Notes under the pieces: model-generated | What the model was told of the DNA's origin: nothing | Database searches by the model: none | The model's input: the letters and a program-made list of their open reading frames with translations, nothing else | Assembly: GCF_036321025.1 (NCBI RefSeq) | Contig: NZ_JAZAPB010000002.1 | Coordinates: 682,001-746,000 of the forward strand | Source of the DNA: Alteraurantiacibacter hainanensis | GTDB lineage: Bacteria > Pseudomonadota > Alphaproteobacteria > Sphingomonadales > Sphingomonadaceae | DNA length: 64,000 nucleotides | Reading direction: 5' to 3' | Shown: positions 32,765 to 41,598 of the stretch, piece by piece | Layout: each line of letters starts with the position of its first letter | Numbering within the stretch: the first letter of the stretch is position 1 | Translations under genes and position numbers: made by a program

Positions 32765-33934
32765 CTAGTCCGTCTGCGGGCCATCCATCGCGTCGTCCGG
32801 TGTCACGGACACGCGGTAGATCATGTGGTGGCGATAGGGCGTTCCCGGCTCGATCCGCGCGCTGGGGAAGTCCGGCTGGTTGGGCGCGTCGGGGAAGGTC
32901 TGCGGTTCCAGCGCGATGCCGTCACCCATGCGGTAGACGGTATCGTTCTTGCCGGTCAGCGTGCCGTCGAGGAAGTTGCCCGAATAGAACTGCACGCCCG
33001 GTTCAGTCGTCAGCACGTCTAGGACGCGGCCCGATTCCGGATGGACCAGCCGGGCCGCCAGTTCCGGCCGGGTGGTGCGGCCCTTGTCGAGCGCCCAGTT
33101 GTGATCGTAGCCGCGCCCGATGACGATCTGCGGGTTGCTGCCATCGCGCAGACCATCCTCTATCCGGCGCGGCTGGCGGAAATCGAACACCGATCCGGCA
33201 ACCGGGGCCAGTTCGCCCGTCGGGATCAGCGTCTCGTCCACCGGCGTGAAGGTTTCGGCCGGGATCATCAGCCAGTGATCCATCGCCCCCTGCGGCGCGC
33301 CGACGCCCGCGAGGTTGAACAGCGCATGGTTGGTCATGTTGACGATGGTGGGCGCATCGCTCGATGCCTCGAACAGGATGCCGAGATCGCCGCCGTCGTT
33401 CAGCGTATAGGTCACGCGCACGGCAAGGTTGCCCGGATAGCCCTGGTCTCCGTCCGGACTGTCCAGCTCCATGACGACGCGCGCGACGGGGCCGCTTTCC
33501 ACCTCGACGATGCGCCACAGGAGTTTGTCGAACCCTCGCTCCCCGCCGTGGAGCGAGTTGGCGCTGTCGTTCTGGGTGAGCTGGTAGGTTTGCCCGTCCA
33601 GCGAAAAGCGACCGTTGGCGATGCGATTGGCGTACCGGCCAACGGTGACGCCGAAGTAGTTCGGGAAAGCCTCGTAATCGGCGACATCGTCGTAGCCGAG
33701 CGTGATATCTGCCGGGCGGCCGTCGCGATCGGGAGCGGTGAAGGATTGCAGGGTCGCACCATAGGTCAGAACCCGCGCAGAAACGCCCGCTGCATTGGAA
33801 AGCGTCACCGCTTCCACCCTGGTTCCGTCCTGCAGTTGGCCCGCATCGCTACGCTGCGCGTCAGCCGCACTGGCCGAAGAAGCTGCCGCCAATCCCATCG
33901 CCGTCGTCATAAGCCCGATTGCGCCTTTCTTCAT
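32765..33934 (-). CDS. galM: aldose 1-epimerase (mutarotase), periplasmic (389 aa)
   Basis: It interconverts alpha and beta anomers of sugars, here probably released arabinose, xylose or galactose. A signal peptide (ending A-S-A-A-D-A) puts it in the periplasm. Family residues: N-R-I-A-N-G-R-F, S-L-H-G-G-E-R-G-F-D-K (first histidine), N-M-T-N-H-A-L-F-N-L-A-G (second histidine), and L-E-P-Q-T-F-P-D-A-P-N-Q-P-D-F-P-S (catalytic glutamate). The ribosome site GGGAGG lies before the ATG. It is divergent from the GH51 gene across a region with the TTTGTCGGACAAA palindrome. Confidence 0.93.
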   Translation of the reverse strand: MKKGAIGLMTTAMGLAAASSASAADAQRSDAGQLQDGTRVEAVTLSNAAGVSARVLTYGATLQSFTAPDRDGRPADITLGYDDVADYEAFPNYFGVTVGRYANRIANGRFSLDGQTYQLTQNDSANSLHGGERGFDKLLWRIVEVESGPVARVVMELDSPDGDQGYPGNLAVRVTYTLNDGGDLGILFEASSDAPTIVNMTNHALFNLAGVGAPQGAMDHWLMIPAETFTPVDETLIPTGELAPVAGSVFDFRQPRRIEDGLRDGSNPQIVIGRGYDHNWALDKGRTTRPELAARLVHPESGRVLDVLTTEPGVQFYSGNFLDGTLTGKNDTVYRMGDGIALEPQTFPDAPNQPDFPSARIEPGTPYRHHMIYRVSVTPDDAMDGPQTD

Positions 33935-33963
33935 TGTTTTCCTCCCGATTCATTTCACATTCT

Positions 33964-33976
33964 TTTGTCGGACAAA
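33964..33976. promoter_or_regulatory. TTTGTCGGACAAA palindrome between the epimerase and GH51 genes
   Basis: An odd palindrome with 6-base arms TTTGTC and GACAAA around a central G. The left part agrees with the TTTGTCGGA of the motif at 27011 and with the related motif at 29732. It sits in the divergent region (33935-34047), 30 bases from the epimerase start and about 70 from the GH51 start. I infer a shared operator for the GntR regulator at 28862. Confidence 0.5.
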
Positions 33977-34047
33977 TTAATCCTTGCCTAGCCCATCCGC
34001 GCGATGGCAGGATTTCGGCAATAAAAAATGCAGGGAAGATGGAGCCG

Positions 34048-35577
34048 ATGAGGATCGCGATTAACACGCTGATTTGCGGATTCGTGCTGGCGGCGATCGG
34101 CACGCCAGCAGCCGCGCAAACCGCCATCCAAATCGATAGCGAGGCTGAAATCGGCACGATCGAGCCGGAAGTCTACAGCCAGTTCCTGGAGCATCTCGGC
34201 ACCCAGATCTATGGCGGCCTCTGGGTGGGCGAGGACAGCGACATACCCAACACCGATGGCGTGCGCGACGATGTGTTCGCCGCGCTACAGGCGCTGCAGG
34301 TTCCCGCGATCCGCTGGCCCGGCGGCTGCTATGCCGACCTCTATCACTGGCGCGACGGTGTGGGCGAGAGAACCCCGCGCGAGAACATGGCATGGGGCGG
34401 AACCGAGGAGCCCAACACCTTCGGCACCCACGAATTCTTCAACCTTGCCGAGCGGCTTGGCGCCAAGACCTATCTCAACGTCAACCTTGGCAGCGGGACG
34501 GTAGAGGAAGCGGCCGACTGGCTCGAATATATCACCGGCACGGGCCAGACCGCGCTGGCGCAGGAGAGGCGCGGCAACGGACGCGCTGAGCCGTGGACGA
34601 TCGACTACCTGTCGATCGGCAACGAGACCTGGGGTTGCGGCGGCCGGATGCGCCCCGATTACTACGCCGATCTCTACGCCCACTGGGCAAGCTTCATGTT
34701 CACCGACGAGCAGGAGCCGGTGATGATCGTTGCCGGCCCACACGACGGCAATATCGAGTTCGCTGACGAAGTGCTCGACCACCCGATGATCGGCGAGGTC
34801 TCGAGCGGGATCTCGCTGCACTTCTACACCTTGCCGACCAGCGACTGGAACGCGAAGGGCGCCGCCATTGGTTTTCCCGAGAGCGAATGGGCATCGGCCC
34901 TGAAGCGCACGCTGCGGATGGATGGCCTGATCGAGGAAACCGTCGCGGTGATCGATGCGCACGAACACCTGGGCGACGATTACGGCCTCTACGTGGACGA
35001 ATGGGGCATGTGGGTCGACGAGACCGAGGGGCGGTCCTCTCTATGGCAGCAGAACACGATCCGCGACGCGGTGGTTGCGGCCCTCAACCTCAACATCTTC
35101 CACAAGCACGCCGATCGCGTGCCGATGACCAACATCGCCCAGATGGTGAACGTGCTCCAGGCCATGATCCTGACCGAGGGCGATGCCATGGTGCTGACGC
35201 CGACCTACCACGTCTATGAAATGTTCACGCCGTTTCACGGGGCGACCTCACTTCCGGTCAGTCTTGCCGGGCCGGAATATCGACACGGCGACATTGCTTT
35301 TCCCGCCCTTTCCGCCTCGGCCGCGCGGATGAGCGACGGCCGACTGGCTGTCGCGCTGGTCAATGCCGATCCGAACGCCGCGCACGTGGTCTCTCTGGAC
35401 CGCGCCGGACGCGAGGGCGTCGAGGGTCGGATTCTGGCGGGCGATGCGATGGATGCCCACAACACCGCAGGGCAACCTGATCGCGTCGTTCCTCGCGAAG
35501 CGGATATCCGTGCGGACGAAGACCGGTTCACCGCTACCCTGCCGGCCCGGTCCGTGTCCGTATGGATCATCGAGTGA
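34048..35577 (+). CDS. GH51 alpha-L-arabinofuranosidase, secreted (509 aa)
   Basis: It removes terminal alpha-L-arabinofuranosyl groups from arabinan or arabinoxylan fragments with retention. Acid/base glutamate 193 lies in S-I-G-N-E-T-W-G-C-G-G and the nucleophile glutamate 318 in Y-V-D-E-W-G-M-W, the expected GH51 spacing. W-P-G-G-C-Y-A-D, H-E-F-F-N-L and D-R-V-P-M-T-N-I-A-Q-M-V-N-V-L-Q are also typical. A signal peptide ends A-A-A-Q. Another ATG nine bases upstream (34039) is possible. The esterase-like gene at 35606 follows on the same strand. Confidence 0.94.
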   Translation: MRIAINTLICGFVLAAIGTPAAAQTAIQIDSEAEIGTIEPEVYSQFLEHLGTQIYGGLWVGEDSDIPNTDGVRDDVFAALQALQVPAIRWPGGCYADLYHWRDGVGERTPRENMAWGGTEEPNTFGTHEFFNLAERLGAKTYLNVNLGSGTVEEAADWLEYITGTGQTALAQERRGNGRAEPWTIDYLSIGNETWGCGGRMRPDYYADLYAHWASFMFTDEQEPVMIVAGPHDGNIEFADEVLDHPMIGEVSSGISLHFYTLPTSDWNAKGAAIGFPESEWASALKRTLRMDGLIEETVAVIDAHEHLGDDYGLYVDEWGMWVDETEGRSSLWQQNTIRDAVVAALNLNIFHKHADRVPMTNIAQMVNVLQAMILTEGDAMVLTPTYHVYEMFTPFHGATSLPVSLAGPEYRHGDIAFPALSASAARMSDGRLAVALVNADPNAAHVVSLDRAGREGVEGRILAGDAMDAHNTAGQPDRVVPREADIRADEDRFTATLPARSVSVWIIE

Positions 35578-35605
35578 CAGGCGCCGATACCGGGAGACCG
35601 ATGCA

Positions 35606-36514
35606 ATGAGAAACTTGAGCCTTGCCATTCTGGCGCTGTCTCTCGCAGCGGTTCCCGCTGCTGCGCAGGACGGCACGATGTATCCGATGGACGCGCCGGC
35701 GGAACCCGACGCCATTCCTCTTGGTACGGGCGGTGTGGATGGTCAGACAGCCGAGGAAAGCTGGTTTCGCCAATGGGGCGATCCGATGGCCCGCAACATT
35801 ACCGTCGCCACGCTGACCCCGTTTCTGCCGGACCCCGCCATCGCGAATGGTGCGGCCGTCATCGTCGCGCCGGGCGGGGGTTTCCGGTGGCTTTCGATGG
35901 GCAACGAGGGCTGGGAAGTCGCCGAGGCCCTGAACGAGCGCGGCATAGCCGCCTTCGTCCTGAAATACCGCCTGTTTCCCACTCCGGCGACGCTCGAAGC
36001 ATTCGAGCAGACCATGAACCGGACCTTCGACGAGGCTGCCGGGCAGAATGAGGAAACCGAGCGACCGCGGCGGCCGGAACGGGATCTCGCAATCCAGCTG
36101 GCCGATGCCGAAGCGGCCTATCGGATGATCGTTGAACGGTCCGAGGAATGGAACGTCGATCCAGATCGTCTGGGCATGATGGGCTTCTCTGCCGGTGCCG
36201 GTCTCACCATGCACGCGACCCTGAACTCGGAAGTCATGGAACTGGATTTCATCGCCCCGATCTATGGCGGTATGGGCGCGGTCAATGTCCCGGCGGACGC
36301 GCCGCCGATGTTCGTGGCGATCGCGGCCGATGACTTTCTCTTCGGCGGTCAGGCCGATGTGATCGAGTCGTGGTACGAGGCGGGAAGACCTGTCGAATTC
36401 CATCTGTATCAGAACGGCGGCCATGGCTTCGGCCTCGGCAATCCCGATCGCACCAGCAACCGCTGGTTCGACGCCTTCATCCATTGGCTCGATGTGAACG
36501 GCTTCACCAGCTAG
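35606..36514 (+). CDS. secreted alpha/beta hydrolase, acetylxylan/feruloyl-esterase-like (302 aa)
   Basis: A signal peptide (ending A-A-A-Q) leads an esterase of the BD-FAE/acetylxylan-esterase type: V-A-P-G-G-G-F oxyanion loop, G-F-S-A-G-A-G nucleophile elbow with serine 195, A-A-D-D acid, and G-G-H-G-F-G with histidine 273. The full triad contrasts with the related protein at 5652, which lacks this histidine. Directly after GH51, it probably removes acetyl or feruloyl groups that block arabinoxylan hydrolysis. The ATG at 35606 follows GGGAGA at eight bases. Confidence 0.85.
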   Translation: MRNLSLAILALSLAAVPAAAQDGTMYPMDAPAEPDAIPLGTGGVDGQTAEESWFRQWGDPMARNITVATLTPFLPDPAIANGAAVIVAPGGGFRWLSMGNEGWEVAEALNERGIAAFVLKYRLFPTPATLEAFEQTMNRTFDEAAGQNEETERPRRPERDLAIQLADAEAAYRMIVERSEEWNVDPDRLGMMGFSAGAGLTMHATLNSEVMELDFIAPIYGGMGAVNVPADAPPMFVAIAADDFLFGGQADVIESWYEAGRPVEFHLYQNGGHGFGLGNPDRTSNRWFDAFIHWLDVNGFTS

Positions 36515-36529
36515 GCCTGCGGCCCAGGA

Positions 36530-37417
36530 TCAGATCCGCGTGCGGACCAGCAGTCCCTTGAAGAAGGTCGGGCTCGGCCGGATGGCAATCACCATTACCC
36601 CGCCTACGGCCAGCGCTGCCCCGGCGAGCATCAGCGAACCCACTTCGTCCCCCGTGATGCCTGCACCCATCATGATGGTGAAAATGGGCGTTAGCAGGGT
36701 AATGGGCGCCACGATCCCCGCCTCGTTCCTCTGCAATATGTGAAAGTATACGGTGTGGGCAAAGACAGAGACGACGAGACCGGAAAACAGCAGCGCGGCC
36801 AACAGGCGCAAGGGAACGGCCACGGAACTGGTGATCTGCCCGCTTTCCAGCAGCAGGCTGAGCGGGAATAGCAGCAGGGTCGAGAAGAAGCCTGCCCAGG
36901 CCATCAGCCGCAGCGCAGAGAGATCGATGGTCTTGAGATAGACCGATCCCAGCGCTCCGACGAACGCTCCGGCGAAGACGAAGAGAAGCCCGGCGCTGTT
37001 TTCCCAGCCGGTTGGGGAGGCGACCGCGATGAGCACGCCCACCAGCGCCATGCCGATGCCCAGTCCGCGCCGCCAGCGGACGCGTTCCTTGAGGATCAGC
37101 ATGGCCAGCAAGACCGTCATCGGGGCGCCAGACAACTGCACGATGGCCGAGGAGGAAGGGGTTGCGTCCTGCAGGCCGACGAAAAGCAGGGCGAAGCCGC
37201 CCCCGCTTACCGAAGTGGTCACCAGGGCGACGCGCCACCAGTCCTTCCCCGGCCATTTCAGCCAGGGCAGCAGGGCCGCGACAACGACCAGCGAGCGCAT
37301 CGCGGCATAGAACAGCGGCGGGATCGCCATGTCGGTCACGACGATACGGCTGACGATGACATTGCCTGCCCAGATCACGCACAGCAGGACGAGCAGGGCA
37401 ATATCTCGGAATGACAT
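36530..37417 (-). CDS. DMT-superfamily EamA permease (295 aa)
   Basis: Ten predicted membrane segments in two EamA repeats: an N-terminal W-A-G-N-V-I-V-S-R, and a second half with L-L-T-P-I-F-T-I-M-M-G-A-G-I-T-G-D-E. Such proteins export or import small metabolites; the substrate cannot be deduced. It lies downstream of the broken kinase gene on the same strand, 79 bases away, and may belong to that transcription unit. An open frame in another phase over the same bases (36504-37433) is not coding. Confidence 0.85.
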   Translation of the reverse strand: MSFRDIALLVLLCVIWAGNVIVSRIVVTDMAIPPLFYAAMRSLVVVAALLPWLKWPGKDWWRVALVTTSVSGGGFALLFVGLQDATPSSSAIVQLSGAPMTVLLAMLILKERVRWRRGLGIGMALVGVLIAVASPTGWENSAGLLFVFAGAFVGALGSVYLKTIDLSALRLMAWAGFFSTLLLFPLSLLLESGQITSSVAVPLRLLAALLFSGLVVSVFAHTVYFHILQRNEAGIVAPITLLTPIFTIMMGAGITGDEVGSLMLAGAALAVGGVMVIAIRPSPTFFKGLLVRTRI

Positions 37418-37496
37418 TCCGAGCGGTTAGCACCGCGATGGGGGCGGGTCAGGTGGGAATGCGAAATTGTCGATGGAAAGAAGCAGAAAGGGGACG

Positions 37497-38437
37497 TCAG
37501 CGACGGGCGGGACCTGCCACGCCGCGTTGCAGAGCCCGCGCCGCGAGGAGAAGAGCGCCAATCGGGCCGGCATCGTCACCAAGCGCGGGTGGGCAAACGA
37601 TCTGCGCCATGTCGTCGCAGCTCAGCGAACCGACATAGCCTGCCAGCAGGTCAGGAACCATGAGGCGGGACCTTGCCAGCAAGTGCGGCTGGTGATTGGC
37701 CACGCCGCCGCCCACCACGATCCTTTCCGGCGAGACGGCGAGCATCAGGACGGCGAGCAGTTCCGCAAGGTCCCGGACGACGTTGTTCCATGCAGGATCG
37801 TCGTCAGCCAGATCGGCGGGATCGGCTTGAAATCGTGCTGCAAGGGCAGGGCCGGCAATCAGCCCTTCGATACAGTCGCCATGAAAGGGGCACGTTCCTG
37901 CGAATTCGTCACCGGGAACACGGCGAAGGCGGATATGGCCCATCTCGGGGTGAAGACGGCCCTGTGCGGGATGTCCGTTCAGCAGCAGCCCGCCGCCCAG
38001 TCCGGTCCCGATGGTCAGGTAGACTACGGTCGAGCAGCCCGAGGCAGAACCCTGGGCGTATTCCGCCAGGGCAGCTGCGTTGACATCGGTATCCAGTCCG
38101 ATGGGGCCGGCAAAGCGTTTCCGCACGTGTCCAGCAAGGCGGTGCCGGCCCAGTTCTCCTTGGGCGTGTCGAGGATGGTGCCATAGTCGGTTGCGTGCGG
38201 ATTTACCCTCACCGGCCCGAAACTGGCCATCCCGAGCGCCTCGATCGGCGCGTCAGAATGCCATGCTTCCAGAGCGCCCAGCGCCAGCGCCAGTGTCTCT
38301 TCCGGGGTGGTGGTGGGGAAGCTGCGTCGCTCGACGATCCGCTCCCCCATGCCCAGCACCGTCACGCACTTCGTGCCGCCAAGCTCGATGCCCGCCAGCC
38401 GGGGCGGGGCCTGACCGCCGGAAGCGTCTCCTCTCAA
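37497..38437 (-). pseudogene. ROK-family sugar kinase with a frameshift
   Basis: The N-terminal part, in one frame, reads A-G-I-E-L-G-G-T-K-C-V, the ATP-binding start of ROK kinases. It continues to W-A-G-T-A-L-L-D-T, then the frame changes near 38126. The rest follows in the next frame from V-R-K-R-F-A-G-P-I-G-L-D-T-D-V-N-A-A through G-T-G-L-G-G-G, E-M-G-H and the zinc motif C-P-F-H-G-D-C-I-E-G-L-I-A-G-P-A-L of fructokinase-like ROK proteins. One extra G in ACG-TGCGG would restore a normal protein of about 313 aa. The probable start is TTG at 38437, overlapping the stop of the upstream gene. It is either a recent mutation or a sequencing error. Confidence 0.8.
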
Positions 38438-39999
38438 ACGCGGTACTCTCCGTCGACGCGGACCAGCGTCGTCGCCTTTTCGTCCCGCAGGGCCGCGGGA
38501 AGCAGGCTCTCCGGCATGTCCTGATAGGAGACCGGCCGCAGGAAGCGGTCGATTGCAAGAGTGCCGACCGACGTACTGCGACCGTCGGACGTCGCGGGGA
38601 AGGGGCCGCCGTGGACCATGGCATGGGTCACGTCGACGCCGGTCGGCCAGCCGTTGGCGATGATCCGGCCTGCAAGCTTTTCCAGCACCGGCATCAGCGT
38701 CTTGGCGGGCTGGTGGTCTTCCTCCGCCATGTGCAGCGTCGTCGTAAGCTGTCCCTCCAGGCCCGAGAGGACGTCGCGAAGCTGATCGAGGTCCTTGCAA
38801 CGAACGACGATGGACGCGGGGCCGAAGACTTCCTCCTCGAATGCCTCGTCGGCAAGGAAAGCGTCGGCGGAAACGGTATAGACCTGGGCCCGTCCGCACA
38901 TCCCCGGGCTGTCTTCGCCCAGTCCGACGAGTTCGGCGCCATTGCGCTCCGCAAGCCGGGCCGCGCCTTCGGAATAGGCACGATGGATGCCACCGGTCAG
39001 CATCGTCTGGCTGGCGACACCGGATAGCGCCTTCTTCGCGCTGGCGAGGAAACGCTCGAGTGCCTCGCCTTCGATGGCGAGCACGATGCCGGGATTGGTG
39101 CAGAACTGGCCTGCACCCATAGAGAGAGAGCCGACATAGGCCTCGGCCAGTTGCTCCGCGGCCTGCTCTAGCCGGGCGGGCATCAGCGTGACGGGGTTGA
39201 TGCTGCTCATTTCGGCAAAGACCGGGATGGGCACGTCACGCGAAGCGGCATGGTGCATGAGCGCAAGGCCACCCGCCCGCGAACCGGTGAAACCGACAGC
39301 CGCGATGTTCTCGTTCTTCACCAGCGCTTCGCCCAGCGCGTTCTCGGTCCCGTTGAGCAGGGAGAACACGCCGCCGGGAAGCCCTGCCTCCGCCACGGCT
39401 TCCGATATCGCGCCGGCCACCAGTTCGCTGGTTCCGGGATGTGCCGGATGTCCCTTGACGACGACGCAGCATCCGGCCGCGAAGGCCGAGGCGGTGTCGC
39501 CTCCGGCAACGGAGAAGGCCAGCGGGAAGTTCGACGCACCGAACACTGCCACTGGGCCAAGGGGAATCATGCGCAGCCGAAGATCGGGCTTGGGCGGCGT
39601 GCGATCCGGATGGGCATGATCGATCCGCAGCTTTTGCCATGCGCCGCTATCGACTTCGTCGGCGAACAGGCGAAGCTGGCCTACCGTGCGGCCGCGCTCG
39701 CCGTTCAGCCTGGCTTCGGGAAGCCCGGTCTCCTGCATGGCCCGCTGCGTCAACGTGTCGCCCAGCGCATCGATCTTGTCTGCCACCAGACGCAGGAACG
39801 CCGACCGCTCCGAAAGGGGAAGGGAAGCGAAGTGATCCTGCGCTTCTGCCGCCGCGGCGCAGGCGTCGGCAATGTCTTTCGCATCGGCTGCGGCGAACTC
39901 TTCTCCGAATTCCTCGCCGCTTTGCGCGGCGCGCGCCCGGAAGGTCGTACTCGATCCGCGGCGCTCGCCCGCTATGAAGTTGTCGCCAGTAATTGCCAC
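38434..39999 (-). CDS. alpha-ketoglutaric semialdehyde dehydrogenase (521 aa)
   Basis: It oxidises 2,5-dioxopentanoate to 2-oxoglutarate, the last step of oxidative pentose degradation. Features: F-G-A-S-N-F-P-L-A-F-S near residue 150, V-K-G-H-P-A-H-P-G-T, G-F-T-G-S-R-A-G-G, F-A-E-M-S-S-I-N-P-V as the glutamate region, and G-A-G-Q-F-C-T-N-P-G with cysteine 300. These variants are typical of the KGSA dehydrogenase group rather than general aldehyde dehydrogenases. The GTG at 39999 follows AGGAGAG; an upstream in-frame start would add a poor 17-residue leader. It is divergent from the sugar transporter over a XylR-type operator, so it probably serves both xylose and arabinose. Confidence 0.9.
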   Translation of the reverse strand: MAITGDNFIAGERRGSSTTFRARAAQSGEEFGEEFAAADAKDIADACAAAAEAQDHFASLPLSERSAFLRLVADKIDALGDTLTQRAMQETGLPEARLNGERGRTVGQLRLFADEVDSGAWQKLRIDHAHPDRTPPKPDLRLRMIPLGPVAVFGASNFPLAFSVAGGDTASAFAAGCCVVVKGHPAHPGTSELVAGAISEAVAEAGLPGGVFSLLNGTENALGEALVKNENIAAVGFTGSRAGGLALMHHAASRDVPIPVFAEMSSINPVTLMPARLEQAAEQLAEAYVGSLSMGAGQFCTNPGIVLAIEGEALERFLASAKKALSGVASQTMLTGGIHRAYSEGAARLAERNGAELVGLGEDSPGMCGRAQVYTVSADAFLADEAFEEEVFGPASIVVRCKDLDQLRDVLSGLEGQLTTTLHMAEEDHQPAKTLMPVLEKLAGRIIANGWPTGVDVTHAMVHGGPFPATSDGRSTSVGTLAIDRFLRPVSYQDMPESLLPAALRDEKATTLVRVDGEYRV

Positions 40000-40082
40000 T
40001 TGAACTCTCCTGTGATGCTTTCCCGCACGACGTTTGGGGAAGGGCTGCAATAGCCGCTTGCGTGCGGTGCGTTTTCCGTCCT

Positions 40083-40096
40083 AGGTAGCGCTACCA
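40083..40096. promoter_or_regulatory. XylR-type operator between the semialdehyde dehydrogenase and sugar transporter
   Basis: AGGTAGCGCTACCA contains the perfect palindrome GGTAGCGCTACC. The same motif occurs at 47873 and 57570. It is a LacI-type operator form, like those of xylose-regulated genes in Caulobacter, and lies 84 bases before the dehydrogenase start and 43 before the transporter start. Confidence 0.75.
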
Positions 40097-40138
40097 TAAA
40101 TAACCGGTGTTGCAACCGGACGGTAGGGAGCGGGAAAT

Positions 40139-41557
40139 TTGGACAATGCACGCAACGGCACCAATCTGGGGCTGATTTCGGCGATCGTGGCGGTTGCCAC
40201 GATCGGGGGGCTGCTGTTCGGTTACGACAGCGGCGCAGTCAATGGAACGCAGGAGGGGCTTACCACAGGCTTCGGGCTTGACGAAGCTTCGCTGGGCTTC
40301 ACCGTCGGGTCCTTGCTGATTGGCTGTTTTCTCGGCGCGTTCTTCGCCGGCACGCTGGCCGATGCGATGGGGCGTCGCAATGTCATGCGCATCGCCGCCG
40401 TCCTGTTTCTCGTCGGAGCGCTGGTGCAGGGGCTTACGGCCGACCACACCATTTTCGTGATCGCGCGTGTCGTAGGCGGCATGGCCGTCGGCGCGGCCAG
40501 CGTGCTTTCGCCTGCCTACATCTCCGAAGTCGCACCGGCGAACATCCGTGGCCGGATGACGACGGTCCAGCAGATCATGATCATTACCGGCCTGACCGCG
40601 GCGTTCCTGGTAAACTACTTCCTCGCCGCCGCGGCGGGCGAATCGACCAGTGAATTCTGGCTGGGCATCGCCGCCTGGCGCTGGATGTACCTGGCTCAGG
40701 CCGTTCCGGCCGCAGTCTTTCTGGTGGCGCTGTTCTTCATTCCCGAGAGCCCCCGCTATCTCGTTGCCAAGCGCCGGGACGAAGAAGCCGGCCACGTGCT
40801 GACGCGTCTGTTCGGCGAGACAGTGGCCAAGGCAAAGCTCGCGGAAATTCGCAACAGCTTCGCCAGCGATCACCGGCCAAGCCTTCGCGACGTGCTCATT
40901 CCCGCGGGAGGGAAGGGCTTCCTGGGAATGCGCTCCATCGTCTGGGTGGGGATCATGCTGGCCGTGTTCCAGCAGCTCGTCGGCATCAACGTCATCTTCT
41001 ATTACGGATCGACGCTGTGGCAGCTGGCCGGCTTCACGGAACAGGATTCGCTGCTGATCAACGTGGTCTCGGGCGCGGTGTCGATTGCGGCTTGCTTCAT
41101 CACCATCGCCGTGATCGACAAGGTCGGCCGCAAGCCGCTGCTGCTGATCGGTTCTGCCGGCATGGCGCTGACCCTGTTCGTGATGGTCTATGCGTTCAGC
41201 CAGGGCGGCCTCGACGCGGAGGGCAATCTGGTCCTCTCCGCGCAGCTGGGCACGCTGGCGGTCGTCGCGGCCAACCTCTACGTGATCTTCTTCAATGTCA
41301 GCTGGGGCCCGGTGATGTGGGTGATGCTGGGCGAGATGTTTCCCAACCAGATCCGCGGGTCGGCACTGGCGGTGGCGGGCTTCTTCCAGTGGTTTGCCAA
41401 CTATCTGATCGCCCAGACCTTCCCCATCATGGCCGTGGGCATCGGCCTGGCGGCAAGCTACACCTTCTATGCCGTCTGCGCGGTGATCAGCTTCTTCCTG
41501 GTGCAGGCCTTCGTGAAGGAGACGAAAGGCAAGGAACTGGAGGAGATGGAAGGCTGA
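40139..41557 (+). CDS. sugar-proton symporter, XylE/GalP-type MFS transporter (472 aa)
   Basis: Twelve membrane segments with the sugar porter signatures G-Y-D-S-G-A-V-N-G, G-R-R-N-V-M-R, R-V-V-G-G-M-A-V-G, P-E-S-P-R-Y-L-V, Q-Q-L-V-G-I-N, and V-K-E-T-K-G at the end. Regulation by the XylR-type site points to D-xylose, possibly also L-arabinose. The start is an uncommon TTG at 40139, eight bases after GGGAG; the nearest ATG is out of frame. The first halogenase-family gene follows 41 bases after the stop. Confidence 0.92.
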   Translation: MDNARNGTNLGLISAIVAVATIGGLLFGYDSGAVNGTQEGLTTGFGLDEASLGFTVGSLLIGCFLGAFFAGTLADAMGRRNVMRIAAVLFLVGALVQGLTADHTIFVIARVVGGMAVGAASVLSPAYISEVAPANIRGRMTTVQQIMIITGLTAAFLVNYFLAAAAGESTSEFWLGIAAWRWMYLAQAVPAAVFLVALFFIPESPRYLVAKRRDEEAGHVLTRLFGETVAKAKLAEIRNSFASDHRPSLRDVLIPAGGKGFLGMRSIVWVGIMLAVFQQLVGINVIFYYGSTLWQLAGFTEQDSLLINVVSGAVSIAACFITIAVIDKVGRKPLLLIGSAGMALTLFVMVYAFSQGGLDAEGNLVLSAQLGTLAVVAANLYVIFFNVSWGPVMWVMLGEMFPNQIRGSALAVAGFFQWFANYLIAQTFPIMAVGIGLAASYTFYAVCAVISFFLVQAFVKETKGKELEEMEG

Positions 41558-41598
41558 TCGGCTTTGCCGTGCGATCCCGAATTGCCTAGGCTGTGGCG

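Noticed and set aside
36504..37433. 309-codon frame overlapping the DMT permease on the same strand
   Set aside because: Its translation is rich in Arg and His without membrane segments; the other frame gives a typical ten-segment EamA protein.
38024..38899. Single 291-codon gene spanning the kinase N-terminus and the end of the semialdehyde dehydrogenase
   Set aside because: Only the part below 38437 has kinase motifs; above it the frame is a shadow of the dehydrogenase.
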